The translations under genes were made by a program, and so were the position numbers. From positions 1 to 64,000 of the forward strand of contig NZ_FMXO01000014.1 in NCBI RefSeq assembly GCF_900104215.1: a stretch of 64,000 nt of DNA, given 5' to 3'. The stretch is from Desulfonatronum thiosulfatophilum. Its GTDB lineage: Bacteria; Desulfobacterota; Desulfovibrionia; Desulfovibrionales; Desulfonatronaceae. The notes under the pieces are model-generated. The model had not been told where the DNA came from. It did no database searches and was given only the letters and a program-made list of their open reading frames with translations. Shown piece by piece: positions 1 through 9,100 of this stretch; within the stretch, counting starts at the first letter, position 1, and each line of letters opens with the position of its first letter.

Positions 1-1541
1 CCTAGGTTGAGCGATTACGATACATTCGCACTACAGTTCTGATTGCATAACATATTGTTTTTGTTTATAATTCTCTCCATTCAGGTCACTGCAAATATGC
101 ACCCCATGGGTGGAGGAGAATATGTCCAGAAACAATCACAACAAGGCTCATATCGTGAAAAAAGTTGAGGCCACCAACGAGACCTTGACCAGCCGGGCCG
201 GCATCAATTTGTTCACGAGGTATCTGCATGCAATCCAGATCATCCCCTTGATTGAACTACTCTTCGGGAGAGTCCGCAAAAATTCAAAAGGGGCGTCCAT
301 CGTCGAGTTGTTCACTCAAATTTTGTGCTGGCACTTTGATGGTACCTGCCGTCATTTGTCATCCTTTGACACGCTGGCCAAAGACCCAGGATATGCGGCC
401 AGCATTGAAATGGACCATAAACATATGGTTTCTTCGCATGCCATCAAAAGGTTTTTCAACTCGATCCCGTTACGTTTTTCGTCCATGTTTCGGATGCTGC
501 TGATGCGCCTTTTTGTTTGGAGGCTGAACATCAGCAAGCCGGAACTGATCATCCTCAATATCGACGCCATGGTCATGGACAATAATGATGCTCCCAAGCG
601 CGAAGGCGTCGAGCCGACTTATAAGAAAGTATGTGGTTTCGCACCATTGCAGATGACCTGGGGCAGGTTCATCATCGACGCTATATTTCGCAGTGGGAAG
701 AAACACTCCAACCACGGCAACGATACCGCCAAAATGATCCACCGCGCGGTCAAGCTGATCCGGAGCAAATATTGCCAGGACGTGCCGATCATTGTTCGAA
801 TGGACTCCGGATATTGCGACCAGAAACTGTTCGCCGAAATGGAACGTCTCCAGATCGGATATATCTGCGGCGGCCGGTTTTTGCCTGATGTGAAAAGCTA
901 CATTAGTTCATTGCCCCAGAAAGCCTTTGATCGCCACTACGGCAAGACCGAGGAGGACATCTGGGAATACTGCGAATTCGGCGACCATCGCTCAACGTGG
1001 AAGCGTTTCCGCCGGGCCATCTTTTGGCGTCCACTACTGGAAGAGAAACGCTTTCTTCTCCCAGGAGCACGACCAGGAACCATGATCTACACCAATCTGG
1101 GCATGGGCCAAGCCATTGACGAACAACTCAAAAAATCCGGATATGAATACTTGACCAAGTCAGAAGAGATCATCAGCTCATATCACCAACGCGGAACGGA
1201 CGAACTGGTCCATCGCTGCCTGAAGGATTTCGGTTTTGAACAGCTCCCCTTCAAGAACTTTGCTCCCAACGCGGCCATGTACTACACAATGCTTCTGGGG
1301 TTCTTTCTTTTCGAAACGTTCAAAGAGGACGTCAGTAATCCGGTGGTGTCCATATCCGCTACTCCGACCACCCTGCGCCGCAAGCTGGTGGATATAGCCG
1401 GGAAGATTGTCAGGACCGCGAAACAGGTCAAGCTTAAGGTGAGCGTTGCCGTCATGGAGGCTTTGAATTTCAAAGAACTCTGGGAGCGTTGCGCTAAGGC
1501 ACCGCTTTTACTCTGGACTTAATCCTGAGCTTGGTCCTAGG
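1..1541 (+). mobile_element. IS1380-family insertion sequence
   Basis: The window begins with CCTAGG, and the same hexamer recurs at 1536-1541, just beyond the transposase stop. CCTAG termini are typical of IS1380-family elements such as ISEcp1, and the enclosed gene encodes a transposase of that family. Inner parts of the two ends match only loosely (GAGCGATT on the left against a similar, gapped stretch on the right). The left flank lies outside the window, so no target duplication can be checked. The element sits next to a truncated methyltransferase gene, consistent with a role in breaking up the glycan island. Confidence 0.7.
122..1522 (+). CDS. IS1380-family DDE transposase
   Basis: This is a 466-residue transposase of the DDE superfamily. 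Acidic residues expected for the RNase H-like core are visible in NIDAMVMD (about residue 145), VRMDSGYCD (about 225) and the YHQRGTDELVHRCLKDFG region (about 365), where a glutamate is followed by the usual basic stretch. Length is normal for the family and the frame is uninterrupted, so the gene looks functional. ATG at 122 is preferred because GGAGGAG lies just upstream. The alternative GTG at 110 would fall inside that ribosome-binding site. It is the only intact transposase gene in the window. Confidence 0.88.
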   Translation: MSRNNHNKAHIVKKVEATNETLTSRAGINLFTRYLHAIQIIPLIELLFGRVRKNSKGASIVELFTQILCWHFDGTCRHLSSFDTLAKDPGYAASIEMDHKHMVSSHAIKRFFNSIPLRFSSMFRMLLMRLFVWRLNISKPELIILNIDAMVMDNNDAPKREGVEPTYKKVCGFAPLQMTWGRFIIDAIFRSGKKHSNHGNDTAKMIHRAVKLIRSKYCQDVPIIVRMDSGYCDQKLFAEMERLQIGYICGGRFLPDVKSYISSLPQKAFDRHYGKTEEDIWEYCEFGDHRSTWKRFRRAIFWRPLLEEKRFLLPGARPGTMIYTNLGMGQAIDEQLKKSGYEYLTKSEEIISSYHQRGTDELVHRCLKDFGFEQLPFKNFAPNAAMYYTMLLGFFLFETFKEDVSNPVVSISATPTTLRRKLVDIAGKIVRTAKQVKLKVSVAVMEALNFKELWERCAKAPLLLWT

Positions 1542-1628
1542 GTTGATGGAAAGACAGAAGTATTGCGCCCAAAAAACGTTAAAGTGCCAATAAATTTGTT
1601 AAAAATTGCTGAAAAATTGAAAAATTAA
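1542..1628 (+). pseudogene. possible 3' remnant of a gene interrupted by the IS
   Basis: Directly after the right end of the insertion sequence the plus strand stays open for 28 codons and ends in TAA. The frame reads as a plausible protein tail rich in Lys, Val and Leu, ending NLLKIAEKLKN. This could be the C-terminus of a plus-strand gene whose remainder lies left of the window, or chance. No family can be named. Confidence 0.2.
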
Positions 1629-1654
1629 GTCTACCTTCTCAGCAACATCGATAA

Positions 1655-1948
1655 TTATCCTGATGCAAAGTCAAAACTTAACCTCAAATCGGCCCGAGTG
1701 GCTTGCGTGAATATTGAATCGATCAATTCAGGATAAGGATTTGCTTCAAATGCAAAAATTTTTCCTTCTGGTTGAATTTCGCTTATAATTTTAGAAAATG
1801 TTGCTTGGTGCGCACCGATTTCAAAATATACTTTTGGATTTAATATTCTATTAATGTCTATGAAAAATTTTTCTAAAATCTTTGTAGAGAGCTTTCTTTG
1901 CTTTTCATCGTTTATATTATATTTAATTGCTTGATTTAAAATATTCAA
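1655..1948 (-). pseudogene. truncated FkbM-type methyltransferase
   Basis: The 97-codon frame starts like FkbM-family SAM-dependent methyltransferases: a helical N-terminus, then FEIGAHQATFSKI (the glycine-containing SAM loop, about residues 42-54) and IFAFEANPY (about 64-72, the acidic end of strand beta2). After that point the expected sequence is missing. The frame runs into the stretch at 1660-1732 that is also found beside the radical SAM gene at 12745-12814, and then stops. Family members are usually 220-280 residues long, so only the first third survives. FkbM enzymes methylate sugar hydroxyls, which fits the surrounding glycan genes. The fragment is probably non-functional. Confidence 0.65.
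1714..1732 (+). repeat. direct repeat, left copy
   Basis: TTGAATCGATCAATTCAGG occurs here and, identically, at 12796-12814. The resemblance continues to the left for about 50 bases in diverged form (for example CTTGC upstream, and CTCAAATCG against TTAAATCG). The core TGAATCGATCAATTCA is nearly palindromic. The repeat begins exactly where similarity of the flanking gene to FkbM ends. Confidence 0.75.
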
Positions 1949-2046
1949 TTCATAATAACGAAATAAAATATCAATATTTAAAACGTCAATAATTTTTATC
2001 CATTTTTAAAAATCCTTTTCATTTAATGAGTAAATATATGTAAAAA

Positions 2047-4638
2047 TCATTTAGATCTACGTAAAATTTCATCATAAATACGTCTGCAATTATGGCCGTC
2101 ACAAAACGTAAAGAAAGCATCTGCACGACTTATATATGGCTCCTGAAGAACACAACCTTGGCTCAGGGTTTCGCTAAGCCACTCCTCCAAGGCTTCAAGG
2201 GTGTTCAACACAGGGCCAAGGCCATGTTCTTTGTAGCTGAAATAACCCTGTGTTCTGCGACTAGAAAAGGGACCCGGCATTTCCGGAAACTGATAATACG
2301 CCACAGGTCGGCCGATGTATGCCATGTCGAATACGATCGAGGAATAGTCAGTCACGATCATTGAGCTGCTCACCATAAGATCTTGCACAGATTTTACATC
2401 TGTCCAGCTTAAAAAAGAAAAGGCTTCAGAGCGTTGAAACAAATGTAAAAAACGCACCACTTCGGGATGCGGCAAGAAGAGAAGTCGGTAGCCATGGTTT
2501 CGGGTTATGCGTGCCAAGGTCCGACTGCTTGTTACCTTATTCCAATGATGAAAGAAATCACTTTCCTGAAAAGCCTTAACTTCACCCTGATTTACCCCGG
2601 GGAGATGTGCTTCTGTGCGGCGAAGATGTTCCCTCCATGTTGGGCAGATCAAGATGGTTCGACTTGGTTTCCGAGTTTGAGATTTTTGAAGCAGGGTGTC
2701 GTGGCGGGGGAAACCAGTAAGAACTAGTTCCCGCGCTGAAAACTTGTAGCGTCCGATCAACATGGATTCATACTCTTGCTGCGTGCTAGTAACGATACAG
2801 TCCAAGTTGAATTCGTTTAGCCAGCCTGAAATATCCTCTTTCGTGATCCCATGTTGTAAAAAAGCTATTTTATACCTGGGCAACCCAAATAAGGCCTTGG
2901 TTCCCATTGGGTCGGTAACGGGCAAATCCACGTGAGAAGAAATGAGCCACTGAGTCCGAGACAGGGCTGCAAAGTGCTCATTGCTTCGGTATGCCAACAA
3001 AGGAAAACCTTCTCGTTCAAGACGGCCCCAGTCCTTGGATTTACGGTCTAGCACAAAGTAGACAGGTTGCTTCGGATAATGCTCACGCAGCCATCGACAA
3101 AAATGCTCGGCATTGTCATCCGCCTTGTGAACCCGGTCCATGAGAATCCAGCAGTTGTCATATACGGTTGCTTCCGGGGCTTTTCCCAATGCAAGCCAGG
3201 TATTTTGCTGCGCGGATAATGCAGACATCGGCAGGAAAAAAAACTGCCGAAGCATATCCGCATTGAATTTATCAAAAATGCGGTCTCGGCAGAAAATGCC
3301 AGTACGTTGACCATCGATTTCGAGCCAGGCATCGGAACATCCACTCAAGGGAAGCCAACATCGGTATTCATGACTGAGAACCGTACCTCCAAGTTGATGG
3401 ACAATTCGTTTACTCCAAGTAATAGATATTTCGTGCTCGCAGTCACAGAAACGATAAATTGCTTCATCGGTGGACCAGTGCGACAATTGCACCTCTCTCC
3501 CATCGGCACTGATGTCTGTTGCCACGGGCGGAGAGAAGTTAAAACGAGCGCCTTTAAATGCCTTCAACATAGCAATGCGTGTTCGCAATTCAAGTACGGG
3601 AAGGTTTGAAAGCAATATCTGACGCACTTCAATATGTCGGAAAAGCAATCGCATCAGCTCAAAAAAAGATTCCCGCTGAGTACTCGACAGTGGGCATTCG
3701 GAAAGACCTTCCAGCAGGCGTGTCATGTACCAATGACTTTCATAAATAATAAGATTCTGAATGAATTCCGGAACGGAGTTCAATGTGCGTTGATATTGCT
3801 GTACTAAATTTAAAAAACCAAACAGGATCTGATCGTGATATTTCTCAGATTTGGCCCATCCTCCCTCTACCAATCCGGCTCCTGCACCTCTCCTGCGGTA
3901 ATAATAGTGGGCATCCTTGAGAAAGGCGACGCGAAAATCCCCAGTGTGCAAGAGATATAAATTGAGAAAATGTGCATCTTCAAAGGTCGGACGGATTCGT
4001 TCGTCTATCTTCAGCATAGATTGCTTTATCAGACGGCTGGAAATAAAGCAGGAACTAAGAGAAAGCTGAATGTTGTCCGGTTCGTCGAGAAGGTTGGAAA
4101 TATGTGTCTTGGCAAACTTATAATTGAGACCGTGGCAGTCTACCGCTTGCCTGACAGCATCGAAGTAAAAAATCAGGTTGCAGGCAATGACTGGTCCATC
4201 AAATTGCGTCTCATTCAAAAAATCATGCACAATTTGAAAATATAAAGGAGACACGAAATCATCGGCATCAATAAAAGTGACCCATTGGCCACTTGCTAAC
4301 TCCAAGCCGCGGTTTCGTGCCAGGGCAGGACCACTGTTCTCTTGACGGAGTAACATGATGTTCCGAGGAAATCGAACAACCCAGTTATGAATGATATCGG
4401 CTGTTTCATCGGTCGAACCATCATCTATCAAAACAATCTGAATATTGGTTTCAAAGTCAAGAGATTGTTTTGTCAAGCTATCAAGAAGAGTCTCAATCCA
4501 TGGTTCTGCGTTGTATACAGCAGTGACAACACTGAATAAAAATTTACAGCAACCACCAAAAGATGGTAAATGCTCATCAATTTTTATTGAAATAAGGCTA
4601 TGCATGTCATTATAATTCATATTAAGTTTAGTGCTCAA
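2047..4638 (-). CDS. GT2 / CDP-glycerol glycerophosphotransferase-like fusion protein
   Basis: This 863-residue, two-domain surface-glycan enzyme starts with a GT2 (GT-A) domain at about 35-260. Visible landmarks are VVTAVYNAEPW, LIDDGSTDET, ENSGPALARNRG and the metal-binding FIDADD. The C-terminal part (about 485-855) resembles CDP-glycerol:poly(glycerophosphate) transferases of the TagB/TagF type, with FLQHGITKED (about 593) and TDYSSIVFDMAYIGRPV (about 764). The donor and polymer are unknown. The second domain suggests transfer of a polyol- or sugar-phosphate. The frame opens at TTG 4638 and overlaps the upstream gene by 4 bases. ATG 4620 is an alternative start. Codon use is less AT-rich than in the two upstream genes. 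Confidence 0.8.
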   Translation of the reverse strand: MSTKLNMNYNDMHSLISIKIDEHLPSFGGCCKFLFSVVTAVYNAEPWIETLLDSLTKQSLDFETNIQIVLIDDGSTDETADIIHNWVVRFPRNIMLLRQENSGPALARNRGLELASGQWVTFIDADDFVSPLYFQIVHDFLNETQFDGPVIACNLIFYFDAVRQAVDCHGLNYKFAKTHISNLLDEPDNIQLSLSSCFISSRLIKQSMLKIDERIRPTFEDAHFLNLYLLHTGDFRVAFLKDAHYYYRRRGAGAGLVEGGWAKSEKYHDQILFGFLNLVQQYQRTLNSVPEFIQNLIIYESHWYMTRLLEGLSECPLSSTQRESFFELMRLLFRHIEVRQILLSNLPVLELRTRIAMLKAFKGARFNFSPPVATDISADGREVQLSHWSTDEAIYRFCDCEHEISITWSKRIVHQLGGTVLSHEYRCWLPLSGCSDAWLEIDGQRTGIFCRDRIFDKFNADMLRQFFFLPMSALSAQQNTWLALGKAPEATVYDNCWILMDRVHKADDNAEHFCRWLREHYPKQPVYFVLDRKSKDWGRLEREGFPLLAYRSNEHFAALSRTQWLISSHVDLPVTDPMGTKALFGLPRYKIAFLQHGITKEDISGWLNEFNLDCIVTSTQQEYESMLIGRYKFSARELVLTGFPRHDTLLQKSQTRKPSRTILICPTWREHLRRTEAHLPGVNQGEVKAFQESDFFHHWNKVTSSRTLARITRNHGYRLLFLPHPEVVRFLHLFQRSEAFSFLSWTDVKSVQDLMVSSSMIVTDYSSIVFDMAYIGRPVAYYQFPEMPGPFSSRRTQGYFSYKEHGLGPVLNTLEALEEWLSETLSQGCVLQEPYISRADAFFTFCDGHNCRRIYDEILRRSK

Positions 4639-6080
4639 GAAAAATGCTTCGCCTTATCAAAATATTGTGCTGCTTTTTCAATCATCCCTTTTTGAGAAAA
4701 ATGTTCTGCTATTCTCAAAAAAGATTTTTTTTGACATGAATCATTATTAACATTTAACCTGCACTGCAGTATATTTTTGATAGGGAGCAAGTATTCTGAA
4801 TATGAAAAAATTGATTTAGACTCATTAAAGACTTTTAATGCTTCTATATTTTTGTTGCATTTCATCAAAAGCACTATTATTGCCCAAACATGAAACTCCA
4901 TATCTTTCATGTGCACGTGTTCACCTTCTTTAAATCGATGCAAATATTTAAGTGATTCAAGCTGGTGATATTCAATTTTCTTTGCCAAAAAATCAATTGC
5001 TACATCATTGTTACTCAAAAAAGTGTTTATGGATTCTTCGCTTGTACCAGGATAAAGAAATAAAGGTTTATCAAAAATAGACCCTGCCAGTGTGACTATC
5101 GCTTGCGCAGCTCGATTTGAAGCTTCACCGTCAGTATAGGCATATATCTCTTCAACAGCTTTTTTCCTTCTCTTTTTCTGATCACATGGATCAGACAAGG
5201 CTAATTCAATTGCATTAAAAAGATCATCGGGATGATCACAGTTGACTCCTATATCAGCATGTTCCCAAAATCTAAGCCCGTGTTCAACATCACGACGGTA
5301 CCAAGGCGCATTTAAAACAACCACGGGGCGATCTGTGGAAGCAAACTCAAATAAAGTAGATGAGTTATCACAGACGTAAATGTCTGCACGTTCCATGACA
5401 TCTTCAAAATTTTTCACAACCTCAATTCCATACATTTCATAAATTGGTGCTAATTGATTAATAATTCTTGGGTGGCCATGGCCTAAAATTTTCCATTTTT
5501 TTTGTTGAGAAAGATTCTTTACTGCTACTCTAAAGTAAGGAAAAGAAGATTTGGTTTCCGGCATGGAAGGCCTTTCAAAATGAAATGATATCGCAACAAC
5601 AGGCATTCGATTTGAAGGGTAAAAAAATGATTTGTGCCACTTGTCTAGCAAAGGACAACCAACAATAACTTTTTTTGCAAAAGGATATCTCATTCGGAAA
5701 ATATTAGATAATCTATGACTAGGCAATATATCAAGTACAACATTTTTTCTCTCAAAGTTATAAAACTGTGAGCCTATATACGTTTGACCTGCTCCGTGTT
5801 CAACATAGAAAATTGGTCTTCTTAGATCAGTTAGAAAATCCACCTTATAAAATGTAGAGATGACAATTGGTTTTTCGGGTACATCATTATCGATATTTAG
5901 ATCTGAAAAAGAATTCGCAATTGATATATCCTTAACAAGAGATATACCACGAAAGTCATGTAGTTTATCATAACTTGTTATCACATAAAAGAACCCCTTA
6001 AAGTCATCAGGAATTTTATGCCAAATTGGTGCTAGATGATCAAAATGATGACGTTCCCATGCAAGAAAATCAATTTTCAT
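4635..6080 (-). CDS. CDP-glycerol glycerophosphotransferase-like protein with C-terminal helical repeats
   Basis: The protein has about 481 residues counted from ATG 6080. That start is chosen because AAGGA lies about 10 bases upstream and the longer frame would run into the preceding gene. The N-terminal 330 residues look like a GT-B fold of the CDP-glycerol glycerophosphotransferase type: IFYVEHGAGQTYIGS (about 90) and YVCDNSSTLFEFASTDRPVVVL (about 235) match the conserved His-containing and D-S-S-x-x-x-E segments. The last 130 residues are Lys/Glu-rich and helical, like TPR units. It lies between two other multidomain transferases in one transcription unit. It is strongly AT-rich, suggesting acquired DNA. 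Confidence 0.7.
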   Translation of the reverse strand: MKIDFLAWERHHFDHLAPIWHKIPDDFKGFFYVITSYDKLHDFRGISLVKDISIANSFSDLNIDNDVPEKPIVISTFYKVDFLTDLRRPIFYVEHGAGQTYIGSQFYNFERKNVVLDILPSHRLSNIFRMRYPFAKKVIVGCPLLDKWHKSFFYPSNRMPVVAISFHFERPSMPETKSSFPYFRVAVKNLSQQKKWKILGHGHPRIINQLAPIYEMYGIEVVKNFEDVMERADIYVCDNSSTLFEFASTDRPVVVLNAPWYRRDVEHGLRFWEHADIGVNCDHPDDLFNAIELALSDPCDQKKRRKKAVEEIYAYTDGEASNRAAQAIVTLAGSIFDKPLFLYPGTSEESINTFLSNNDVAIDFLAKKIEYHQLESLKYLHRFKEGEHVHMKDMEFHVWAIIVLLMKCNKNIEALKVFNESKSIFSYSEYLLPIKNILQCRLNVNNDSCQKKSFLRIAEHFSQKGMIEKAAQYFDKAKHFS

Positions 6081-6102
6081 GGCATAAATATCCTTAAAAT
6101 TT

Positions 6103-9100
6103 TTAATAAAAGATGTTAATTTTATTTCGTGAATCCAAAATATTTTTAACTTTATCAAGTTGTGTTATAACTTCTTGATCATTATGATCGATTTTTAAAG
6201 ATTTTGAAAGAAATTTTATAGAATTATGATAATCATTCAGCATTATGTAGAGACTAGAAATTATTTTCATTAAATCAATATTATTTTCATCAAAGTGATG
6301 AAGCCCATGATATAAATACAACGATATATAATAATCTTTTTTTTCGAAGTACTTGCGTGCCTGCTCATTTAAAATACACTCCGCTTTATGTTTATCTATG
6401 ATATTTATATTTTTTGATAAATCAATAAATTCAATTTTAGAAGATACAAAACTTAAATAATCACTTATAATATTACTTGGCTTTATAGACATGATAAAAG
6501 TGAATATGTTGTAATGTAAAATGAAATCAGACATATATTCTTGCAATAAACTCATTCTTTGAGAAATTATACTATAATTTTCATATCCTGGTGAATATTG
6601 TCTATAAAATTGATCCACATCCTGAAAAGCATACAACTCTAGAAATCTATCAATAATTTTTACAAAAACCTGTTGCTTTGAATATTTTTTATTGAGTTTA
6701 AAATACCTAACAATTTCTTCTAGACCTAATCCTGAAATAATATTTTTGGTAATTTGAGATTCATGTATGAAATTTGTTTTTATAGGATTTTTAATTCCAG
6801 TGATGTTATCGTTATGTATCCTGATGAAATTTAGAAATTTATCAACATATTTGCATGAATACTTATTCGAAAGAGCCACCCTACTCCAGAACTCCATATC
6901 ATGAGCACGTGGAAATTGAGAATCATAACCTCCAAGTTCATCGTATATTCTTTTTCTAACAAGCGTTCCTGGATTAGGGAGCGGGTTTTTTGTCAGAAAT
7001 CTTATGATCATTTCATAATTATTATTATACCATTCATAATGCGTATATTTATTTACAATGTATCCATTCGTATCAACGCAATAATGATTTGAGTACAATA
7101 TATCAATGTCATGTAATTTATTCAACATGCCAACATATTCACATAGTAAATTTTTATGGATAATATCGTCACTATCAAGCCATAGTATAAATTCACCCTT
7201 GGATTCAGAAATGCATTGATTTCTCGTATTTGGAGCTCCACTATGAATTTTTTGTTTATATTTAATTTTATTGTTGTCTATTTTTTTTAGCAATGTTTCT
7301 GTTTTGTCTGTAGATCCATCGTCAACAATAATAACTTCAAATTTTTGATATGTCTGATTTAAAGCTGAATATACGGCATCGAGTATAAAATGCCCCCTAT
7401 TGTATGTGGGTATACATATAGAGATAAATGGATTTGTATAAATATCTGTTATTAATTTACTTATCTCATTATTTATTGAAAAGTCATATTTTTTTTTATT
7501 CATTTTAATTAGTATTTCATCATCACCTGCAAAAGGCTTCCATATTGATAAAAATTTGTCGTAATCAGGATGTTTAACACGCAAGCGAGCATGAGATTCT
7601 TTCTGTTTGGCCCTCTTCTGCTCAAAATGCTCCTGATTTTTTGCGTAGTCATGTAGAATGACAGGAACAGGACTATAGATCTGCTTTCGCAGATCAGGTT
7701 CGACTTCAATTAGCCTTCTGGAAAGATCAACACCACCGCCACCAAAACGGATTTCATCATCCCACCCGCCAACCTTGAAAAAATGCCGCGCAGAATAGGA
7801 AGTGTTACCTTCCAGGTCAGCGTAGATGGGAAATGGTTTAGGACCTAAATAGTAATGTTTGGCTATTTGATTTAGCGGATTATTGGTCTTTGGCTGATAT
7901 ACCCCGCGAACTGCAATGACATCATATTTATCATGCGCATCAAGATGTGCCTGGACGATATTTCCAGCAGGAATTCCGTCATCTTCCAGAAAAAACAGGA
8001 TCGGGGCCTTGGCAAATACGGCTCCGATATTGCGGGCCAGGTAGGCTCCGGTATTAGTATTCAGTCGTATATAGGTATCAATATATGTTTTCAGCTCATC
8101 AAATTCTCCCAGCTTTCCACCGTTATCTACAAAGATCAGCTCGAAATTCTGATCGCGCTGTTTTTCCAAAATCTGGAAATTTTTGATGGTGTCCGGGTGG
8201 AGCCGCCAAGAGATGACGATAATAGATATAGTTGGCTTATCAATTTTATTAATTTGAGAGACTGATTCAAAATATTGGCTATAAATCTCTGATTTCTTTT
8301 CCCAGCCTATCTCTTCAACGTGCTGCAATAATTTACGATGATCGAACTCTTTGGATGAATTTATTGGATATAAAGACTCATGCGATATAGACTTTAAATC
8401 AGAATCAGCAGGTTGATAACCTGGAAGATACTTTGGCAGGGGGATGTCGGCAAGACATCCGCATGCTTCAAAAGGGCATATTACAGGTTTGTTCAGCTCA
8501 CTGAGTTTTATGTCAGGATTAAATATATTTATGCCATTTTTTTTGTTTTTTCGAAAACAAACAGCAGGTGCAACGTTGCCATGCTCATCAATTGACATCA
8601 TATTTTCCCCGGCGTGGCAGATCATTTCTTTATACTTATTCAAGCCTTTAGAAATGACATCATTACTTGTAAAGTATGTTCTTTTTTTGTTGTTTGTGAT
8701 ATTGTCAATTGTTTCATGTAAAATACTTTTCGATTCTGATTCATTATAAAAACTACTTAACCATGCCAAGTCTGCTTCAGTGTACCCTTTATCAGGGATG
8801 TTGCCGAAATTTTCCCTGACAAGTTTGATATCTATGCTTAAATAGGTAGAATTATATTTTTTAAAAGCTTCATATAAAGCTTTAACATCTTGCATATATT
8901 TAGGGTCTGCGATTAAGCGAAGGCTTGAATTGATTCTGTGCTCTGCGAGATATTTTGCATTTGCAATAAACTTGTCCGGCTTGGCATATTCGAAATGATA
9001 AGATAGCCCAAAATTAATTTTAGATTTGTCGATTATCTCAGACGAGACAATTTTTTTATAAAAAGATAAAGGCAGGCTTAGATTGGTTAACGTATTAACA

